Shown here: positions 39,475 to 51,150 of the stretch, one piece after another | How the letters are laid out: each line of letters opens with the position of its first letter | Numbering within the stretch: the stretch's first letter is position 1 | Source: Poronia punctata | Lineage: Eukaryota > Ascomycota > Sordariomycetes > Xylariales > Xylariaceae | Length of the DNA stretch: 64,000 nucleotides | Assembly (NCBI GenBank): GCA_022579005.1 | Contig: MU401484.1 | Coordinates: forward strand, 95,942 to 159,941 | Direction: 5' to 3' | Notes under the pieces: generated by a model | Told to the model about the DNA's origin: nothing | Seen by the model: only the letters and a program-made list of their open reading frames with translations | Databases searched by the model: none | Position numbers and translations under genes: made by a program

Positions 39475-42400
39475 TTTTCCTCCTTTACCACCGAGTGCAA
39501 GTCGCTAAGGCGACGGTGAAGGCTCAAAGGCCGAATTCTTCTTCCCTGGAGGGGTTTTTTTTTTCTTGAACGGCTTAAAATGGCGATGCTAGTTTCGTTT
39601 CGTTTTCTCTTCCCTTCGTTTCGATCAAAGAGGACAAGGCCTCGGCGACAAATTACAAGGGCGGGCGTTTATTAATTTGGCAGTGTTCAGGAACGGTATA
39701 CCAGGCGATTTCCGTGCGCTGAAAAGTGGTAAGAGACCTCCCAAGATCCCCCGCTTCTCTTTTCTCTTGGCTTGATCGACCTAAATTTAGGTAGGTTTTC
39801 CCCAGGCCGAAATGACGGCTCTCTTTTCCCTCTCTACTCGAAATTGCAGAAACAAATAGTTACGTTGGTTTCGCGCGTCTATGAGTGAGGCCTACACCCA
39901 GCCGACGACTGTCGGAGTAAGAGCTAACTGCGGCGCTCGAGCAACTGAGACGCTAATGTAGCGGGATATGTAGGTACAAATGCTGCGCAATTGCGGCAAG
40001 CCAACAGGGAATGATAGCTATGGTGGCTGATTCTATGGCCTCGTCGTCCGGAAAAGGGGTGAGAGAACTCGATTATAATCGACTAAATGAGATAGGTGTT
40101 TTGTAGCTCGATGGGTGACAAGACCAAAAAGGAACGAACTGTGCAGGATGTACAGCAGCGAAGAAACCAACGTATACACTTGGAGAGACGAGAGAGCGAG
40201 CAAAGGGCGGAAAGGACAGTGGCTGGTAGTAACTCGACGGGGGTTCAGAAAGGCAAATGTGTGCCGAGAAGTATAGACGGGACGAGACTGAGTGACTGCT
40301 TGGGTAGGCACATCAAGCCTCAGAAATGGCCGGATGTCATGCAGTATGTATGCTGTCTGTGGTCTGGGGGACCAGCTTATTGCTGCAACGCTAAAGTCTT
40401 CCGAGAATGGACCTACCTATGCTGTCCCTAGCCTGTCCAATCCGTGTAGCGAATGCATCTGGGGGCGGCGGGGGTCCAGCATGTGCGGCCAAAACGACGT
40501 TGAAGCCAGGGGTCAATCGGGAGGATGACAGGGGTAACGTTTTGTACAACAACCCGGTCACCTATCCTAGGGGCCAGAAAGAGGCGCATATGTCAACGGG
40601 GCCGATCTCTGATGGAGCCACAAGAATCTTGCCTACGAGTATTTCAGGGGCTTTTCAAAATGGTGGTAGAAACTGGAGATAGAGAGTGGTGAAGGTAGTC
40701 CAGTTTAGGTGTTATAGTTTGGTGATAGTGCCCGGAAACCCGGGAGGCCCAACCAATGAAGACATCACAACGGAACCCTTTTTATGGTATCCCAAAGTGT
40801 GTTGGTCTTCGTTGTCTTCTAGATACCTACCTTCCACTTTACCTAAAAACATCATGATCTGTGTTGCATTGCATTCTAGCTTTGTATAGGTGTTATGTCT
40901 GCACACGTACAACATACTGTTAGCTATTATCTTGTCGTGCTCTATGCCCCGGCCCCCTATGGTTGTGCCATAGTGAGCACCTGCTTGTATCGAAATCATA
41001 GGAACCAAACCAAACCCCTGGGCCTGATAGGCTTACGGACTTTAGGTAGCAGGCATCGGCCGCAATTGGGGCAAACGGATGTCTGACCACGTTATCCTGT
41101 CACCTGTTATCTTCTTGCCGTCGTGGTTACCCTGAGCCTTTATGAGATGAAATAAACCCCATACTTGCCTAAGGTATCTAACCTAAGTGCTAGGGTGGTT
41201 GGCTGTGGCATTTCTCGGCTCTACTCGTGTTCCTTTTCTTTTATTCCCTTTGACTGATTAGAGCGAGGAAGCGAGAGAGGATTATCCCCAACCGGCCAAC
41301 TGTGATGGCACAGGAACAAATCAAGCCCTGTCCTTCTCAAGCGGTAAGTGTTCCAAAATGGATAAAGAACGGTGGTGATTGGCTGGCATGGCTCGGCACG
41401 ATGCGCTGATCTGGGACGCCAGGCGTTCCAGGGCGCGTAATTATCAACCAATCAGATCGCCCTGCCGTTGCCAGGGGTCGATAGGTCCAACAATGTGCCG
41501 TGCTTCCTCAGACTTGGAAAATTATTGTTGAGGCCATAAACTGGACGTTTCAATCTCTTTTTCCCATTAGATCAAGAGTTAAGGTTAAGAGGAACACAGC
41601 GTACCTGATGAAGATAGTCGCTCTCCCATCTCCTTAGAGACTTTCACAATGTATGATCTCCGATATGGAGCTTCTACCGATGCCGGCTACGTATACCTTC
41701 TCCTAGTCTAGTCCTCCATGAGTGGACCTGCAGGCTCACTCGCATCTCAAGTCCCCGGACACCCTAGGCCAACCTAGAATCTGTTTTTAGAACCTGCACT
41801 CTGGCCCAGAACAGCGGCCTCTAGTACCGGTATCGTGAGTTCGTTTGTCTATTGGCCTCGCTCAGCAAGACTTAAGCGCCGACAAGCTCGATATAGAATG
41901 TGACCAAATTTGGTGACAGTAGCCAGCACTAATAATAACTTGGCGACTCCCAGCCGTTGCTAGGTATAAGATAAGGACATGGCAGGGAGATGAGAAGCAG
42001 TCGAGCTATCGCCTCAAATGTGACAGGCAGCAATACTTATCCTGCGCGCATATTAGCCCCATAAGTTAAAATGGCTGTATTGTCCTTCGACAATGGATAA
42101 CAGCGGAAAAGGGAAAGTGAAGACCAATGCTTCTGAAAGGAAGGCTCGTCGTCAAATTACATAGGCCGGAGACGGTACGGTATCCTACCGACACAACTTA
42201 GGTAATACCTACCGAAAGGCGGCAATGTTGAGATTCACCCATAGTACGTGTAGCAACTTTGTGGGGTTTTTGTATTGTTGAGGTTGAAAGGACATGGTTA
42301 AGGTCGTATTGTCATCTACCACGGTTCATGTGACAAACATCCACACGTCCGTCCATCTCCCCATTCATCTACGATGTACGGTGGTGTTATGCGTGTACTT

Positions 42401-44219
42401 GTAGTGCCTGCCAGAGTGACACTGCAAAAGCCTGAGCCTTTGGTACTCGTACATGGAACTTGCTCAAGGCCTGGGATCTCTGTACGAGTATGTTCATGTA
42501 GGTAAGAAATTAAATGGCAGGCGCGTATTACAAGGTGACATACAATTCTTTAACAGATTAATCCACCACAGCAGCTGCAAGAGAGGTAGATGCAAGGCAC
42601 GCAGGACAGGACTGCCACGACTGGTTGAAAGGGAAAGGGCGACGCGGGACCTGGCATGGAATAGGGCCTGGGGTATGACACTCGCTTTCCTGTTGTCCGC
42701 TCCTCCGCCTTGAAATCTCAAATCATTCGCGTATGTTCTTCTTGACATGCCGCATGCATTGCAAATCGGCACTTTCGGATGACTACAAACGAAAGGCGTC
42801 ATGTGCGACCTGAGGATTGATGAGATCGGTCGGTTTGGTTATTTGCTCAGGTGTGGGAGTTACTTGCCCAATAACACTTCGAAGCTATTGGAGATCTCAT
42901 CTCATCTCATCTCATCGTCAAAGCGACTAGGATACCTCCTACGGGCATTTCATCCCACAGCGTCCGTGTCACCCGCATACAAGATGCATTATCTTGATAT
43001 GACCTATCGCCAGACCAAGCTATTCCTAGAAACCTAGTCTAGCCCTTCACCTCTATGATGGTGAGTCGTGACAGAAAACGAATCTACCTACCCCAAAGCT
43101 TTGTGGGCTCCAGCAGCTACAGTTTCTAGGCATGCTTTCCCCATTACTACCGGAACAAATGTAACATCAGACATCAGGAGCGAAACGCATTCGATGGAAT
43201 CTGCTACCAGTACAAGCTGATACACCCGGCCCATAGCCAGCCGTTTCGACCAGAACGTTGCGGTGAAGTGAGGTAGTTGTACTCTTAAGTAACGTACTCT
43301 CCCGCAGCTGCCAAGTATCACCACAAACTCGTCAGGGTCAACTTCACAAGACCATTTAGTATTTCCCCCAGGTCTACCTATCAGTTTGCTAGAACTTCAA
43401 CAAGGCTCAAGTCATGGGTTCGTGCCCCATGAATGTCTGATGTTGCCAGTTCCGGTCGCCGATATGCGGGTCCCTTAGCGTTTTGATATGTTTCGCCTCT
43501 ATGGATCTGGGTTGAGTACATACAAAACGGCGTAAGTGCAGCATACTACGTGTAAAGACTGTAGAGATTGAGGGGGGAGGCATAGCGCCAAGGGGCAAGA
43601 ATGTGTTTTGCATTTTGCATGGAGTCGCAAAGTCGCTTATCTGGTCTGAGTAAACTGGATTTGGGAATCATCCTGGTTTAAGCTTCTTTTACTCGTACAA
43701 CGACCAGGGCCCACCCTGTTCATATTCACCGCATTGGCTCCTGGGGCAATTAAGTCATAGTTTCAAAAGTTTGACTTCACTTGACAAGGTGATCTCAAGA
43801 GATGCCAAGTTAACTTGTTTGTGGCACAACCGCGAGGGCATTGCGGATTACAAGTGCCACCGTTGCCACATATCGCCCGATGTCGTACGAGTACTCGTAC
43901 ACCTACGAGTAGTGCTGGCATTAACTGACGATATCCAGGCCCAAGAAACACCGATCGAGGAATCTCCTTTCTCAAGGGACCACACAGAACGCCAGCACGC
44001 CTTTATATTGGTCCCAGACTAGCGAGGCGTCTAACCTAGCTATGTAGGTATATTCGTCTGAACTCGTGCTATTGATTTCTCACGTCGAAGTCATGCAAGG
44101 CTGAGGTGTGCATTTTGGCGTCAATCATCTGGTATCATCCGCTCTCCTACCTCACTTACCTATGTATCTACTCATGGCAGCAGGAAGGCCTGTGAGTCCA
44201 TGGCGTGATATGCCCCCTT
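39475..44219. other. Large gene-free stretch upstream of noxR
   Basis: About 4.7 kb without a supportable gene. Many open frames of 60-110 codons occur on both strands, but none shows a family pattern, biased codon use or consistent splice links. It contains seven copies of the recurrent octamer, including three in 26 bases at 43,886-43,911, and a TCATC pentamer run at about 42,897. A lineage-specific gene or long non-coding RNA cannot be excluded. Confidence 0.45.
43886..43911. repeat. Cluster of three TACGAGTA/TACTCGTA octamers
   Basis: TACGAGTA at 43886, TACTCGTA at 43892 (overlapping by two bases) and TACGAGTA at 43904. Together they form a near-palindromic 26-base block, the densest point of an octamer found across the gene-bearing part of the window. 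Confidence 0.75.
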
Positions 44220-45659
44220 TCATATCATACCTTTCTTTACTTCTTCTTTTCTCTCCTCCCATAGTGTCTTTCCGGTACAGGAACAGACGGTCTTGTCATT
44301 ATCCCACATCCCGGCGCTCCGCGCAATAACTCCGACCACGGTGTTTTCATCGTTTTTCAACTCCCCTTGATCTTCCTGTTGGCTCGAGAGAACCATGGCA
44401 TGACCAATCATCTCCCAGACCTGGACCGGATGGTCTAAGAATACAGCGCCGCGGCCATCTTTGCCAACCTCTACGGAACCCAAGAGTCCCCGTGGCTGTG
44501 TCGTGCCACTACCGCCGGCCCATATGGGACCAGTTGATGTTGCTCCAAACTTTAGATCGCCATATTCCCGTATAGTGGCGCTGTATTTCCCAGGTGCTAC
44601 ACCTCGGACGGTCAAGTCGACCAATGTCGTCGTGGGGGAAACTTGTACCATGCGGGCCAGCCCTCGGACTTCTCTATCCCGGACGGCAGAGTCTTTTGTC
44701 GAGGCTTGGGGATCTGACGCGGGTACTAACGAGTCGCCGCCTCTTTCATTCTGGTGGTAAGTTTCAAGGATACATACGGCCGCGCCTGTTGTTCGTGAGA
44801 CGAAGTGGTTCCAGTCAGTCAGCTACCCCGCGCAGAAAACAGGGAAAAGAAAAGGGGATGGCGGGAAGGACCAAAACAGCCATATTGCTTCAAATGTGCG
44901 CATGACATGCACAGTAAGTGGCACGTCCAGTCAGCCCAGGCGGCCGCCGCCGAGGTAGGTATTGCAACGTTGGACAAAGATATCCATGCCACACAGCAAC
45001 CTCAAGCAGCTTGGCTGGCCATGCCATGATGATACGGCGGTGAAGCGGATTTGACTTGCCAAGGGGTAGACTCCGGGCAGGACTTACTGTTGGATGCTCC
45101 TGAACCTCGTAAAATAGCGTCGCGTCCTGTGGCTTCGATTGCGCTGACAATGGCAGACGGCGCAGCTGTTGGAGTCGGATGTCATTGTCAGCAATTATGC
45201 CCCTGACACACCTTGAGATTGAAGCGCATCCTCCTGGAAGGGAAGCAATTGCCTCTCATTGTTTCTTGTTCCCACTTATGGGAGGAAGAGAGAAACAATC
45301 ACACACACTCTCTCCTTAAAAGGATTCCCTTTTTGGGATTGTTGTTTTCGGGAGCAGTGCTTACCAGTCCCCTTGACGGCTACCAGTTGGTCTTTGAGAT
45401 TTGCGTTGACTTCTGTGATACCGTCAAGGCTATATAATGCGTCTGACACTGACTTGACACAAGAGTTACAAGTCATATGCACAGCAAATAGGGTCTATAT
45501 TGTTGGGTCATTAGCATTTTGCATCCGATATTGACAAGTATAACCAAGTAAGCAAATGAAATAAGTCCAACACAAGAAATGTATAATGGTGAGACCAAGT
45601 GAGCTTCTTTGGGGGACCAAACGAACCTCGAACGGAGTCTTGACCTGACTTTGCGCCAT
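44220..45659 (-). CDS. ccs1: Copper chaperone for superoxide dismutase (CCS1)
   Basis: Delivers copper to Cu/Zn superoxide dismutase and oxidises its disulfide. Exons are 45659-45627, 45494-45365, 45165-45088 and 44785-44220; 268 residues. Introns are 132 nt (donor GTTCGT, weaker than usual), 199 nt and 302 nt. Domain I is an Atx1-like HMA fold with the copper site MTCNSC (Cys20, Cys23). Domain II resembles SOD1: AAVCILETY, VRGLARMVQVSPTTTLVDLTVRGVAPGKYSATIREYGDL, and DHPVQVWEMIGHAMVLS. The C-terminal domain III keeps the CXC motif (Cys248-Ser-Cys250) and a basic tail. The start MAQSQVKTPFETLFAVHMTC was chosen because it joins in frame across intron 1 and matches the family. The gene is divergent to mitochondrial uL13. 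Confidence 0.92.
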
Positions 45660-46366
45660 CGTGATGGGTGTGGCTGTAAAATGGCTAGTGTTCTTTCTTT
45701 TGATGTCACGATGCAACGAGTGAAAATACAGTGTTGTTCCAAACCCAAATGTGACAACTATGGTGGTTGTTGCAAAATATCGTCGGATTATGTGAGGGAT
45801 GGTTTTAAACATGATACTTGGAATCTGGGAGAATTATTACGGCCTCAGAAACGTCTTAATAAAGCAAGCGTTACTTTACTTACACCTACACGATAGCAAC
45901 TGCCCTATCACTCACCTTATTGGATGCTCACGGGTTTGCTTTGAAATCGAATAATCGTTTGTTTAAACCCCCGATGGGTCCATCCATCGAACCCCGTGGT
46001 AACCTTGAAGCAAGCTATGTGCATTGGTAGGCAGCTCCGGTCGGCCCTCGGGCCTCAGCTAGAAGGGGCTCTGGCGTAACTACTCGTAGCACTCTGGATA
46101 GCAGGCTCCAATTTTATCGATAACGGACACCACGTGATTTGGTGACCAAATTTAGGCGGCTTCTTGGCATTCAGACCTCTAGCAACTGCCAATTGAGATT
46201 GGGGGGAGGTATCGGTAATTGGGATATCTACTGTCGACTACGAGTAGATATCAATCCACACCCACCCCTACACGTCGCGCATGAGAGAGACTGCATAATT
46301 GCAGCGAGTGATTGATTGATATCTCGATCAAAGAGGGAGCAGCTCCCTCTGAAAGAGCGGCCAGTC
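45660..46366. promoter_or_regulatory. Divergent promoter region, CCS1 / uL13m
   Basis: A 707-bp gap between head-to-head start codons. It holds a CACGTGAT site at 46,132, of the type bound by Cbf1-like bHLH factors (assignment by motif only), and two recurrent octamers (46,081 and 46,239). A CATCAT-type microsatellite (about 46,412-46,429) lies inside the first intron of the right-hand gene. Confidence 0.45.
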
Positions 46367-46974
46367 ATGTCACAAACTATAGGGCTTGTAAGTAGACTTC
46401 CCGGGTATCATTACCATCATCATCATCATCAGGCCAAGCTCACATTTTCCCATAGACAAAACTAGCCTACTCCAGAGTATGGCACCAGGTCTCGGCCTCA
46501 GCACCACACCCGACGCTCTCGACACAACCCAACGTGACACCGCCGTCCCTCGGCCGTCTAGCCTCGCGCATCGCGACCATCCTCATGGGCAAGCACAAGC
46601 CGATCTGGGACCCGTCAACCGACTGCGGCGACTACGTGGTGGTGACAAACTGCTCGGCACTGCACGTGACGGGCCGCAAGAAGTGGCAGAAGACGTACTA
46701 CAGACATAACACGAAGCCGGGCTCCCTGCGCGCCGTCACCATGGACGTGCTCATGGGCAAGCACGGCGGCGCAGAGGTCCTACGCAAGGCCGTGTCCGGC
46801 ATGTTGCCCAAGAACAGGCTACGCGATAAACGGCTGGCTCGCCTCAAGGCTTTCGAGGGCGACGCTCACCCTTACAAGAAGAATATTGTCCGGTTTGGCG
46901 GTGTCCCTGTTGGCCAGGAGGGTTGGGGCGAGGCGGTCAAGGCTATTCGGGCGGCTGATTTGCAGCGGTTATAA
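46367..46974 (+). CDS. mrpl23: Mitochondrial large-subunit ribosomal protein uL13m
   Basis: Protein of the mitochondrial 54S subunit (yeast Mrpl23, bacterial L13). Exons are 46367-46387 and 46456-46974, with a 68-nt intron (GTAAGT...CATAG); 179 residues. The L13 core is clear: PSLGRLASRIATILMGKHKPIWDPSTDCGDYVVV, GRKKWQKTYYRHN, PGSLRAVTMDVLM and AVSGMLPKNRLRDKRLARLK. It has no bacterial-type extension beyond a C-terminal 40 residues. The first exon encodes MSQTIGL and the next residues TKLAYSRVWHQVSA, a basic stretch suited to mitochondrial import. The ATG of exon 1 was preferred over internal starts because the second exon is open upstream to a good acceptor and the joined frame covers the whole L13 N-terminus. 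Confidence 0.93.
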
Positions 46975-47658
46975 GGGGAGTGGGAAGTGAGAAATAAGAA
47001 AGGACTTTGACGAAACTACTGCCTACCTACCTTACGACGACAAACATGGGACTTCTGGGTGAACAGGACGTCCTTTGCACTCTGTATATTCGTTTTGTAC
47101 CACAACGTGTACGCATATAATGAAAAATCCCTGGGAAACATGTTAAAAGAGCAATGCTAGAATAGACACGGCACAAAACTGTTACATCGACATCAACGTG
47201 AACCAGCCTCTGCCAGGCAAGAGTCTTCCGGATGGTCTATACTAACTATTCCAATCACCACGTTGCAAGAGGCAATGCATTGTTGGTTAACTTTATGTTG
47301 TCTTGTGTATCTACGATGAATTCCACTATTGCCACCTTATGCAGACATGTGTGTGTGTGTGTACCCGGGTCTCATCCGTCCAGTCCATCCGCCCATCCAT
47401 CCATATAAAATCCATCCTGTGTGTTACCGGGCGTACCTAGCCTAGTAATGATGACAAAACAACAAGCCCGCCCCCAAAATCCCATTCATGACCCAGAATC
47501 CGTGAATCAACCAAGGGTGGGGGGGAGAAAGCAAACAAACAAACAAACAAACAAACAAACAAACATAAAAGCAACGACAGGTGGTAAACATGACATGGTT
47601 AATCATCCACACAGAAAATGCATCAATGTACAGAGGTGAGAGGGGGAAGATGAAAAAC
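46975..47658. other. Intergenic DNA between convergent uL13m and uricase
   Basis: This holds the 3' flanks of both genes, a GT run at 47,348-47,361 and an AAAC tetranucleotide array at about 47,532-47,563. No gene was recognised. Confidence 0.55.
47532..47563. repeat. (CAAA)n microsatellite
   Basis: About eight copies of CAAA in a row in the 3' flank of the uricase gene. Confidence 0.85.
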
Positions 47659-48655
47659 TCAAGTGCGTGAGACTTCACACTTGATCAGACCGTTGGGACC
47701 TGATTGCGGCGCGTATACCTCTGCGTCCTTGCCGGTATTCTTGAGACCCTTGTGCCAGGAGAGATCTGCAGCAGAGGAGGCGCGGATTAGTAAGTTGTTT
47801 CTTTCAAGTCTTACGGACGTTGTATTATCCCCTCCTTTACGCGGAAAAGAAAGGGGGAACGGGAAACTTACCAATCTCAAAATAATGCTTATTGGGCAAA
47901 GCATATTGGACAGAGTCCACCTTGGGAGCGGCCTCGAGAATCTTCTCGCACATCTTATACATTGTACTCTGAACAGAAGGGGAATCCTCCTCAGCAAACG
48001 TCTTCAGCGTGATGGCGCGGGCGTCCTCGAACCCCTTGTCGAAGACGGCGACATCGTCGCGCAGAGCGGCGAGGGAGGGGAAAGCCTTCCATTTCCACGT
48101 GGCATCGACCGAGGTGGAGAGGATGCGATCCCAGGTCTCGGGCAGCGTGGTGAACTCGTCCCGGACGAAGCCGTGGAACTGCGACCCCGTGCTCTTGAGC
48201 ACGAGGAGTCCGTTGAGCGAGCTGCTGACCTCGATGCCCGAATCCCGCGCCACGCGCACCGAGACGTTGCGCGTCTCCTCGCCGTCCCGGTAGAACGAGT
48301 GCGGGTGCGGCTTGCCGTCTACCGTCATGCGCGTCCACCGGTGCACGACGATGTCGACGTTTGCGGCGTCGATGTGCGCGTACGTGTCCAGGAAGTGCTG
48401 TCCCAGGATGGCGCCGTACAGCTCCGGCGGGTTCACGGGGTACTCCTTGGCCTTGATGTAGATGGTGTTCTTGATCGAGTCTGTCGCTACCACGGGCGAG
48501 TTGTCGGCTTTGGTGTAGGATTCCTCGATCTTGCCTTCTAGGAGACAGCAGACTGTCATCTCGGTCACTGTGTGCGTCTTGGTTGCCTCGTCTCGCTCGA
48601 CTTTATAGACGCGGACGTTGTCCTTGCCGTAGCGTGCTGATGATAGGGAAGGCAT
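47659..48655 (-). CDS. uaZ: Uricase (urate oxidase)
   Basis: Oxidises uric acid to 5-hydroxyisourate in purine breakdown, normally in peroxisomes. Exons are 48655-47872 and 47765-47659, with a 106-nt intron; 296 residues. Motifs include SARYGKDNVRVYKV at the N-terminus (Lys and Thr of the tetramer active site: YGKDNVR and VVATDSIKNT). The middle has HSFYRDG and SGLKDLLVLKST-like SSLNGLLVLKSTGSQFHGFVRDEFTTL. The C-terminal exon reads DLSWHKGLKNTGKDAEVYAPQSGPNGLIKC. The start MPSLSSARYG was chosen by family similarity; an in-frame ATG 41 codons upstream would add an unconserved stretch. The protein ends in ...CEVSRT. Fungal relatives usually continue to a PTS1 tripeptide such as SKL, which is absent here. 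Confidence 0.93.
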
Positions 48656-51150
48656 TTTTTGGGGGGGTTTGGTGATGCTGTCGCGAAGATAATGTTGGTG
48701 GGGGAAAAGGGTCGTTTGTTTATACGATTCCGTATCAATGGGTTGCAAGGGTTTTGTTTGTAGAATTCGAAGAAACAAAAAAGCTGATAGTGGCAGGAGA
48801 AAGCTCTTATAGGTTCGCTTTTAACTCTCCTTTCGCTCGAGTCCCGGAACGAAGAGGATCTGAATAGCCGGAATATGCGGTGATGATGAGGCGTACAGCA
48901 AGCTAATCTGGTGCGACGTGCTGCAATGCAGTAAACGAAACTCTTTTTTTCCTGTGAATCGCAGGATGGTATGGTGGTGGGGTTGCAATGAATCAATGCA
49001 ATGATATGATGGATAGAATTTATGTATGGAAGAGAAACGTCATGTAGGTACAGATAGACGGGTTGGGTTGGAACTGTAGATTAAGTATTCCGACTGTTTG
49101 AGTTTCTCTTATTCACGACAAGACAAGATGAAGATGATGCGAGCCGGGGACTAATAAGTGAGTGAGGGTAGACGAGATGAGATAGATAAGGTAGGTGACA
49201 ACGGAAACGGAGGTGGCCGTCTTTATACATTGGATGGTATTTTCATTGACTAACGGTATTTCGCTTCTATTCTAAATTCCACCTCGACCTATACTATTGC
49301 CCTAAGTATTCTAATAATCATTAAACCTAAGTACCTCAGTTCATCCCTGGATGAGATCTGATTGAACATCGGAAGCCGCGTCCAGGAACAAGACGACAAA
49401 AAAAAGGGGGGGGGGGGGGGTTGCCGAAGAATAAGACCGATTTTTTGGATTTATCAAAAGGTTATCGTACAATTTAGTAGGTCAAGTCTCCGCGGACGGG
49501 GACTTGTTAGCGGTCGAGCCAGCTGAGCGCCGACGCGGCCTTTCCCCCACAACGCTTCGTAGTTCCTTCCCTCCCCCCTCTTGAAAATCGGCCGTATGAT
49601 CTAAAGGTTAGGGGGATGCTAGACTAGGACCCAGGCAGTCAGCGCCTAGGTTAGTCTACTCGTAGGTAGTATCGGAGATCTCCTTGGGACGAGAGCGCTA
49701 TACAGAGTCTCAAAAGCTCTTAGGAAAGCCCCGGAAGCAGCCCCTGTGTCGGTTTGGGGAACTTCTAGTCTCTTGGTTTCTCCGCAGTGGATTTAGGACG
49801 AGAGTCCCGGAAGACGCCGCCTCCCAGTGCGCTCGTGGCCCTGTTCGGTCGTTGGATAGTGCCATTTCGAATTGGCTTTGGGAATTCATTAGTCGTCGAA
49901 ACTCTTTCTCAGCTGCGAATGAAAGATGCCTCTTTTTTGTTTCCTCATTCTGACTCGCCATCGCATGTTTTATTGGTTCTAGAATTTCTTTAGCTAATCT
50001 CTTGTTTATTATCTCCGTCTGTCGAAGTTCGGCTCCTTCAAATCCCGTATATTCCGTATCGCCGTTATTCCTGTGACTCCGTACCTTATTTTATTCCCCA
50101 ACTATCTCAGGTACCTAAGTATCTACCAATCCCAATTCTGCTCTTTTCCATCCTGAGCAGGGATATCATATCTCCCCTACGCCCTTCTTCAATCCCTTGC
50201 TGATCTTACCTTAGCATCATAGTCCTAAACCCGAAAAAAGACAGATCAGATACCTACATACATGTTACCTATGATGCAGTAAGATTTATGAGCACGTAAT
50301 TAAACACAGTGCGAATATGAAACAGATATATTATGTACTCGATTCGCACTTTGTGATTGAGAGTGCTCTTCTTTTTAAACCCGCTCGCTAAGTACTCCTC
50401 CTCCGGAGCCGTCCGGATGGGTGTTAATAATTTTTATCAGATTCAATCGACCCCACCTATTCCGCTATAGAAGCGCTACTGGTTGATAATGGAAATCAGA
50501 AGCAAAAACAAAGATGCAGCAGCAGTGACGGACGACTTTAGTTGATTTGATTGTGTATCTCAACTGAATGTTTATTACACTGCATTGAGGGCGAAAAAAG
50601 AAGAAAAAATAGAGCTCTTCTATCTGCAAGGAAATACAATTGACACTGGCAAGGTGTCTAACCTGATGCCAATTTAAAGACTCGTCTCTTACGGTATCAC
50701 CTTCCTGGTTGACGCGACTTTTCGACGAATTTTGAAAAAAACATCAAACCCTAAAAAGCAGTTGCAAAAGTTTCGGCAAGTCTTCGATCGATCCAATGTC
50801 AGGACTCAGAAAGTAGGTTTCCGTCTGCAAGCGATCTGGTCCAAAGTTTTTTTTAATCACCTTCTCAATTGAGTGAATCACCAACGGTGAAGCCGAGCGA
50901 GTGGCAAAAAAGCTTTCCGATAAAAAAATTATATTGATTCACGATGAGATTTGGGGGGGTCTCAATAAGGGGAAGAGGAGAAAAATAAGGATAAGTAAGA
51001 GAGGGAAGTAAGAAGAAAAATATATATAATATTAGAGATTAGATGAAGTATCCAAAAATCCCGACTAAAGAGAGCCTGTCTAGATTACAATGTTATGTTT
51101 GTGTGTTTGTGTGTGTGAATTAAATCCCACTCGATATTTATCATCCCCGT
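48656..51150. other. Intergenic DNA between uricase promoter and chitin deacetylase 3' end
   Basis: About 2.5 kb. It includes a run of 15 G after A at 49,406-49,420 and one recurrent octamer at 49,657. Open frames at about 49,684-49,990 on both strands show no family pattern. No gene was recognised. Confidence 0.45.

Noticed and set aside
47663..48541. 292-codon open frame on the plus strand
   Set aside because: It is the exact antisense of the uricase coding exons and is rich in Arg/Val as expected for such a shadow.
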